Of a stretch of DNA of 39,288 bases, positions 34,084 through 39,288 are shown piece by piece. Position 1 is the first letter of the stretch. Each line of letters begins with the position of its first letter. The stretch comes from Allosphingosinicella sp. GTDB lineage: Bacteria > Pseudomonadota > Alphaproteobacteria > Sphingomonadales > Sphingomonadaceae. The stretch spans positions 92,751-132,038 of the forward strand of contig JAUJOJ010000005.1 in NCBI GenBank assembly GCA_030447665.1, written 5' to 3'. Made by a program: the position numbers and the translations under genes. Below the pieces are notes generated by a model, which saw nothing but the letters and a program-made list of their open reading frames with translations, did not search any database and had not been told where the DNA came from.

Positions 34084-36878
34084 TCACGACCCCATCGCAG
34101 CGGGCGCAGAGCGCGCCGTCCTCCTCGACCTCCGGCAAATAGCGCCAGCAGCGGCCGCATTTGTCGCGTTCCGTACGCGCGATGGCAATCGCGTCGGCAT
34201 CGCCGCGATCTGAGGCGTGGAGTTCCGAAACGATGCAGATTTCGCTGAAATCCACCGAATCAATCGCCTTTGCCGCAGCGTCTTCCGCCAATGTGAGGCT
34301 CACCTTCGCCTCGAGGCTCGATCCGATCACCTTGTCCCGGCGCAGGGGCTCGATCGCTTCGGTGACGCGCGTGCGGACCGCCCGGATCGCCTCCCAGTTG
34401 GCAGCGAGGTTTCCATCGCGCCAGCCGGCGTCGATCTCCGGCCAGGTCTGGAGGTGGACCGAGCCCGCCTCGGGATAGCGGCTCTGCCACACTTCTTCGG
34501 CGGTGAAGCAGAGGACCGGGCTCACCCAGCGCACCAAGGCCTCGAACACGATGTCGAGCACGGTGCGATAGGCGCGTCGCTTCGGCGAGCCCGGCGCGTC
34601 GCAATAGAGGCTGTCCTTGCGGATATCGAAGAAGAAGGCGGAAAGGTCGTCGTTGGCGAAGGCGGTGATCGCACGCGTGTAGCGGTTGAATTCGAAGCCT
34701 TCGGCCGCCGCGCGGAGCTCGGCGTCGAGCTCGGCGAGGCGGTGGAGCACCCAGCGCTCGAGCTCCGGCATGTCGGAGACGGGCAGGCGTTCCTCGGCCC
34801 TGAAGTCGCCGAGCGCGCCGAGCAGATAGCGGAAGGTGTTGCGCAGCTTGCGATAGGCATCGGAGGTGCCGGCGAGCACCTCCTTGCCGATGCGGACATC
34901 CTCGAAATAGTCGGTCGAGGCGACCCACATGCGCAGGATGTCGGCGCCGTTGTCGCGGATGATGGCCAGCGGATCGACGACGTTGCCGATCGATTTCGAC
35001 ATCTTGCGGCCCTGCCCGTCGAGCGCGAAGCCGTGGGTCAGTACCGCGTCGTAAGGCGCCCGGCCGCGGGTGCCGGCGCTTTCGAGGAGCGAGGACTGGA
35101 ACCAGCCGCGATGCTGGTCGGAGCCTTCGACATAGAGATTGGCGCGGACGTCCTCGCCGTAACGCGCCTCGACCACGTAGGAGTGGGTGGAGCCGGAATC
35201 GAACCAGACATCGAGGATGTCCATCACCGGCTCGTAATCTTCGAGGCTGTAGCCGTTGCCGAGCAGCGCCTGGTGGTCGGCCGCGAACCAGGCATCGGCG
35301 CCGCCTTCGTGGAAGGCGCGGATGATGCGGGAATTGACCACCGCATCCTTGAGATATTCGCCCGATTTGCGGTGGACGAAGAGCGCGATCGGAACGCCCC
35401 AGGCGCGCTGGCGGCTGATCACCCAGTCGGGGCGGCCCTCGACCATCGATCGGATGCGGTTCTTCGAGCGGGCGGGGACCCAGCGCGTTTCCTCGATGGC
35501 CTGGAGGGCGGTGGCTCTCAAGCCCTCTCCCTCGAGGGAGAGGGTTGTGAGGGTGTCGGGTGCTGGGATGTTCTTCGAGGCCTTGGACGCTCGCTGCTGC
35601 TCGCTCCCCCTCACCCCGACCCTCTCTCCCCGCCGGGGAGAGGGAGGAGCGTCCATCGGGATGAACCATTGGGGGTGCAGCGGAAGATGATCTTGGCCTT
35701 CGACCGCCAGCTGTGCGGATAGGAGTGGCGGAAGTCGGCGCTGGCGGCGAGGAGATCCGCCCGCTTCGCGCAGGTCGGGTTGAGCAGATCGGCCCGTCGG
35801 GCGCGTTGAACTTCGGGTTGATGACCGAACCTCTGCCCGCCGAGCCGGTTCCCTGCCGTCGTCGGTGACTCGCGGTAGCGGCCGTCGTCATGGCGACATG
35901 TGGCGAAGCCGGGGTCGATCGCCGTAGGCTTGGCATAGAAGCCGCCACAGCAGGACGAGTCGTCCTGCCCCGCCATCAGCCGGGCTCGATCCGACATGTG
36001 GACGAGGCCGGTGCTCTGGTCGGTGGTCCACGAAATCGCCTTGGAGGAGGATCGCTACCCCGGCGGCCGAGGCACAAGGTCCGCATATTCACGTAAATGA
36101 CCGCTTCCATATGCGATCGCCTGATTGACCGGGATCGTCCAGGGCGTCGTCGTCCAGATCACGGCATGGGCGCCGACCAGCGCCGGGATCGGGCTCTCGA
36201 CGATCTCGAAGCCCACGTCGATCTGCGTCGAAATGATCTCCTCATATTCGACCTCGGCCTCGGCCAGCGCGGTCTTCTCGACCGGCGACCACATGACCGG
36301 CTTGGCGCCGCGATAAAGCTGGCCGCTTTCGGCGAATTTCAGCAGCTCCTCGACGATCTTGGCCTCGGCCTCGAGCTTCATGGTGAGATAGGGATCGTCC
36401 CACTCGCCCATCACGCCGAGGCGCTGGAACTGCTCGGCCTGGACCGCCACCCATTGCTCGGCATAAGCGCGGCATTCGGCACGGAACTGGTCCTTGGGGA
36501 CCTCGTCCTTGTCCATCTTCTTCTTGCGATAGGCTTCCTCGATCTTCCATTCGATCGGCAAGCCGTGGCAATCCCAGCCGGGCACATAGGGCGCGTCCTT
36601 GCCCATCAGGCTTGCCGAACGGACGATGATGTCCTTCAGGATCTTGTTCATCGCATGGCCCATATGGATGTCGCCATTGGCGTAAGGCGGGTCGTCGTGG
36701 AGGATGAAGCGCTCGGCGCCTTTGCGGGCCTCGCGGAGCTGGCGATAGAGCCCCGTTTCCGCCCAGCGCGCGATCGCCGGCTCTTCTGCGCGAGGCCGGC
36801 TTTCATCGGAAAATCGGTCTTCGGCAGGAAGACCGTGTCGCGCCAATCCTGGGTGGGGGTGTCGGGTTTATCGGACAT
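34073..36878 (-). pseudogene. ileS: Isoleucyl-tRNA synthetase, with frameshifts, partial deletion and an in-frame repeat insertion
   Basis: A class I aminoacyl-tRNA synthetase. The N-terminal part has PPYANGDIHMGHAMNKILKD (HIGH motif as HMGH), VPGWDCHGLPIEWKIE, and WTTTPWTIPVNQAIAYG of the editing-domain entry. The C-terminal half has GRPDWVISRQRAWGVPI, DVWFDSGSTHSYV, the KMSKS motif in GRKMSKSIGNVVDP, the anticodon-binding helices and a Cys-rich zinc end (CGRCWRYLPE...CARC). The frame breaks near 36787. Between about 35650 and 36075 the editing domain is shortened and frame-scrambled (GLVHM and GSVINPKFNAPDGPICS in different frames). A palindromic repeat is inserted at 35523-35644. As the gene is essential, assembly error or a second copy is likely. 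Confidence 0.85.
35523..35644 (-). repeat. Palindromic repeat inserted in frame within ileS
   Basis: The ends are CCCTCTCCCTCGAGGGAGAG + GG (perfect 22-base palindrome, 35523-35544) and a 25-base imperfect palindrome around CTCCCCGCCGGGGAG (35620-35644). On the coding strand it is open in the ileS frame and encodes a Ser/Arg/Gly-rich peptide beginning SPRRGERVGVRG and ending TLSLEGEG. Normal IleRS has only a short loop here, between FIPMDAP and TALQAIEETRWVP. Related to the intergenic repeat at 32974-33097. Confidence 0.75.
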
Positions 36879-36922
36879 TGCCGCGCGATTAGCGGGGATG
36901 GAAAGGATAAGCTAGGGGAGGA

Positions 36923-37944
36923 TCACCGCCCCAAAGCCGGGCCGACATTGTAGATGTCCTCGACCCAGAGGTAGCCGCGGAAGCTGCGGGGAACCTCGTT
37001 CAATTGCTCGGGCCGCTCGATGCCGACCGGCGCGTCCTCGTTCTCCAGGTCGCCCATCACGATGGTGGTGGCTCCGACGCGGGTGTCGGCGCGGATCGGT
37101 CCGCCATGCGGGCGAGGAAGCGGTTCGGCCAGCCCCAGATCGCCCATTGATAGTCGATGAGCGGGAGCCCATCAAGGTGGCATGCCGCGCCAGACCGTGA
37201 TCGCTTTCGGGCGTGATTGCCGCGCGATTTCGGGCCGGTCCAGCCCCATTTCAGATAATCGATCGAACAGGCCTTCACCCCCGCGGTATCGAACATCCAG
37301 GCCTTTGATGCATGCCGGCGCATCCGATCGAGCACCGGCCGGGGTCCGTAAAAGGCGATCTTGTCGTGGATCGGCATGCCGGCGCGCTGAAAGGCGGCGG
37401 CGAGCGCGTCGGCGTCGCCAGGCTCACGCGTCTTGAAATGGAAGATGAGCCGCTGGCTGGGTGCGGCGCGGAGCACTTCCTCCACCGTGGGCATGGCGCC
37501 GATCCGGCCGCGCAGGGGGAAGGTCTTGCCGCCATCGGCGGTATAGCCGTAGCCGACGTCGAGCCTCTTGAGGTCCGCGAGATCGTGGTCGCGGACGCGG
37601 CCCCGGCCGTCGGTGCGGCATTCGAGCATGGCATCGTGGAAGGCGACCATCTGGCCGTCCCGGCTTTGCTGGACGTCGACCTCCACCGCGTCGGCGCCCA
37701 GGAAATAAGCGCGCTGGATGGAGGGGAGGGTGTTCTCGATATAAACATGCTCGGGCTTCCGGATGCGGGTCGCGGTGCAATCCTGGCGCCCGAGACCCTC
37801 GCGCGAGAATTGCTGCGCGACGCCGCGATGCGCCACGAGCAGCAGCCGTCCGCGTGGAGCGGGCGCGATCCAGGAGGCGTTGACCAGCGACAAAGTCACC
37901 GCGACGACGGCGATGAGGAGGCCCAGGATCTTCCACTTGCTCAT
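36923..37944 (-). CDS. Glycerophosphodiester phosphodiesterase-family protein (frameshifted)
   Basis: An N-terminal membrane anchor or signal (WKILGLLIAVVAVTLSLVNA) precedes a GDPD TIM barrel: LLLVAHRGVAQ, IENTLPSIQRAYFLGADAVE, VDVQQSRDGQMVAFHDAMLE, and a later IFHFKTREPGDADAL. These supply the His, Glu and Asp residues of the family, which hydrolyses glycerophosphodiesters to glycerol-3-phosphate and an alcohol. Around 37100-37210 the reading frame is disturbed; the C-terminal part TTIVMGDLENEDAPVGIERP and YLWVEDIYNVGPALGR lies in another frame. The start ATG 37944 overlaps the ribF stop by 4 bases, and ileS begins 44 bases beyond its end. Confidence 0.82.
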
Positions 37945-38864
37945 GCGAGCCTCCTTCGCGCCTCGGCGCAATCCTCGTCCATCTGCCGCATGAGCGCCTC
38001 CAACCCGTCGAACTTGGCCTCAGGCCGGAGGAAGGAGACGAGCTCCACCTCGATGGTCTGGCCGTAAAGATCCCCGGAAAAGTCGAAGAAATAGGGTTCA
38101 AGCAGCTCCTTGGGCGGTTCGAAGGTGGGGCGTATGCCGAGATTGGCGGCGCCTTCGAGCAGCCGGCCGTCCGGCAGGCGCCCGCGCACCGCATAGATGC
38201 CGAAGCGGGGGCGCAGGTAATTGCCGAGGCTGAGATTCGCGGTCGGATAGCCGATCGTGCGGCCGCGCTTGTCGCCATGCTCGACGACGCCTTCGATCGC
38301 GAAGGGGCGAGTGAGGAGGCGCGCGGCCGTATCGCAATCGCCGTCTCGCAGCGCATCGCGGATGCGGCTCGAGGAAACGGCGTCTCCGTCTTGGGCAACC
38401 GGGGCGACGGCATCGACCGAGAGGCCGTGTTCGCCGCCCAGCCGCGCCAGCATCTCGACATTGCCGCTGCGGCTTTTGCCGAAGGTGAAATCCTCGCCGG
38501 TCACCACGCCGGCCGCGCCGATCAGCTGCTTGATGCGATGCTCGACGAAGGCGTCCCCGGCGGTGGCGGCGAGCTCGGCATCGAAGCGGAAAACGATCAT
38601 CGCGTCCGCGCCGGCAGCCGCAAACAGCCGCTCGCGCTGACACAGCGTCGTCAGCCGAAAGGGCACGGCATCGGGCTTGAAGAAGCGAACCGGGTGAGGA
38701 TCGAAGGTGGCGACCAGCACCGGGCGGCCCTCGGCACGGGCCCGCTCGACCGCGCGGCCGACCACCGCCTGATGGCCGAGATGAAATCCATCGAAATTGC
38801 CGAGCGCGACGATGCCCCCGCGAAACCGCTCCGGAACCGCCGAGCCGCCGTCCAGCCGCTCCAT
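37941..38864 (-). CDS. ribF: Bifunctional riboflavin kinase / FAD synthetase
   Basis: A 307-residue enzyme that makes FMN and then FAD from riboflavin. The N-terminal nucleotidyltransferase has GNFDGFHLGHQAVV (HxGH-like site), LVATFDPHPVRFF, VTGEDFTFGKSRSGN and SSSRIRDAL. The C-terminal kinase has VEHGDKRGRTIGYPTANLSL (with the PTAN motif) and YFFDFSGDLYGQTIEVELVSF LRPE. Start ATG 38864 gives the standard length. The gene heads the minus-strand cluster with the GDPD protein, ileS, lspA and the BamF-like lipoprotein; ribF-ileS-lspA neighbourhood is common in proteobacteria. It overlaps the next start by ATGA. Confidence 0.93.
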   Translation of the reverse strand: MERLDGGSAVPERFRGGIVALGNFDGFHLGHQAVVGRAVERARAEGRPVLVATFDPHPVRFFKPDAVPFRLTTLCQRERLFAAAGADAMIVFRFDAELAATAGDAFVEHRIKQLIGAAGVVTGEDFTFGKSRSGNVEMLARLGGEHGLSVDAVAPVAQDGDAVSSSRIRDALRDGDCDTAARLLTRPFAIEGVVEHGDKRGRTIGYPTANLSLGNYLRPRFGIYAVRGRLPDGRLLEGAANLGIRPTFEPPKELLEPYFFDFSGDLYGQTIEVELVSFLRPEAKFDGLEALMRQMDEDCAEARRRLA

Positions 38865-38949
38865 GGAGGGCGGTATAGAAACTGGCCGCTATGAAAGCTA
38901 CCGCGCCAACGACGCCACCGTTCGTCAGAAGCTTGTCGGTGCTGAAAGC

Positions 38950-39288
38950 TCAGCGCCGCTCAAGGCGAACGAAGCTGAAGGCAGGGCGGCCGCTCTCGGC
39001 CGGGTGATGCTCGCGGGAGACTTCTTCCCATGTTGTTGGATCCGGCGGCGGCATCAGCGTGTCGCCTTCGGCATCGAAATGCACCTCGGTAAGCTCGAAT
39101 GCTGTGGCGTGAGGCAGGAGGAGCTCGAATATTTCAGCGCCGCCGATCACGGCGACACGGTCTTCCCCAGCCAGTTGGAGGGCCCCGCCTGGCGACAGCG
39201 TTACTTCCGCGCCCTCCGCCTGCCAGCTCGGGTCGCGGGTGAGGACGATGTGGCGTCGGCCAGGCAGCAGTCCGGGCAGGCTGTCGAA
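38950..39288 (-). CDS. folA: Dihydrofolate reductase, C-terminal part (runs off the window)
   Basis: The frame is open at the window edge and only about 112 C-terminal residues are present. FDSLPGLLPGRRHIVLTRDP matches the DHFR segment following the substrate-site helix, and VAVIGGAEIFELLLPHA is the conserved GG-x-x-I-F motif that contacts NADPH. The end AFSFVRLERR is the usual terminal strand. It reduces dihydrofolate to tetrahydrofolate. The 85 bases to ribF on the same strand show no terminator. Confidence 0.88.
   Translation of the reverse strand, partial: FDSLPGLLPGRRHIVLTRDPSWQAEGAEVTLSPGGALQLAGEDRVAVIGGAEIFELLLPHATAFELTEVHFDAEGDTLMPPPDPTTWEEVSREHHPAESGRPAFSFVRLERR

Overview
The window looks like a chromosomal segment of a high-GC alphaproteobacterium of the order Sphingomonadales. 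The reasons are the gene order ribF - ileS - lspA - DUF3035 lipoprotein, a TorF-type porin, many envelope and secreted peptidase genes, and several families of short palindromic intergenic repeats. I see no rRNA, tRNA, CRISPR array, integrase or transposase gene.

Layout. 0-3.3 kb: a tandem-domain aminoglycoside-phosphotransferase-like kinase overlapping an AlgE-type outer-membrane export porin, probably the end of a polysaccharide locus. 3.9-7.4 kb: a secreted serine hydrolase of the beta-lactamase fold, a small membrane protein, and a divergent membrane-anchored winged-helix regulator. 7.6-13.4 kb: a 52-residue protein, a CoA-binding protein, the Mrp Fe-S carrier, and the envelope quality-control set hflK-hflC-degP. 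13.4-17.4 kb: a mosaic repeat region, a badly scrambled HerA-like ATPase and an OPT-family peptide transporter. 17.4-28.4 kb: a peptide-degradation stretch (M1, S9, S10 and M28 peptidases) interrupted by a ketopantoate-reductase-like gene and queF. 28.4-31.7 kb: a tightly overlapping sseA - metC-like - mscS operon. 32.3-39.3 kb: the TorF porin, then a minus-strand housekeeping block (ribF, a GDPD-family protein, ileS, lspA, BamF-like lipoprotein) and the end of folA.

Two features stand out. First, two copies of a 326-bp element (8376-8701 and 25944-26269) have 32-bp terminal inverted repeats and a nested multi-hairpin core. Both sit between two co-directional genes, in the same orientation relative to transcription, only a few bases from the upstream stop and the downstream start. 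Second, ileS carries an in-frame palindromic repeat of about 122 bp inside its coding sequence.

Caution on quality: at least a dozen otherwise well conserved genes are broken by shifts of one or two bases, mostly one base short in a homopolymer run. herA and ileS are more seriously rearranged. The simplest explanation is a draft assembly with uncorrected indels. Gene calls therefore span the shifts, and 'frameshifted' does not imply a dead gene in the organism.
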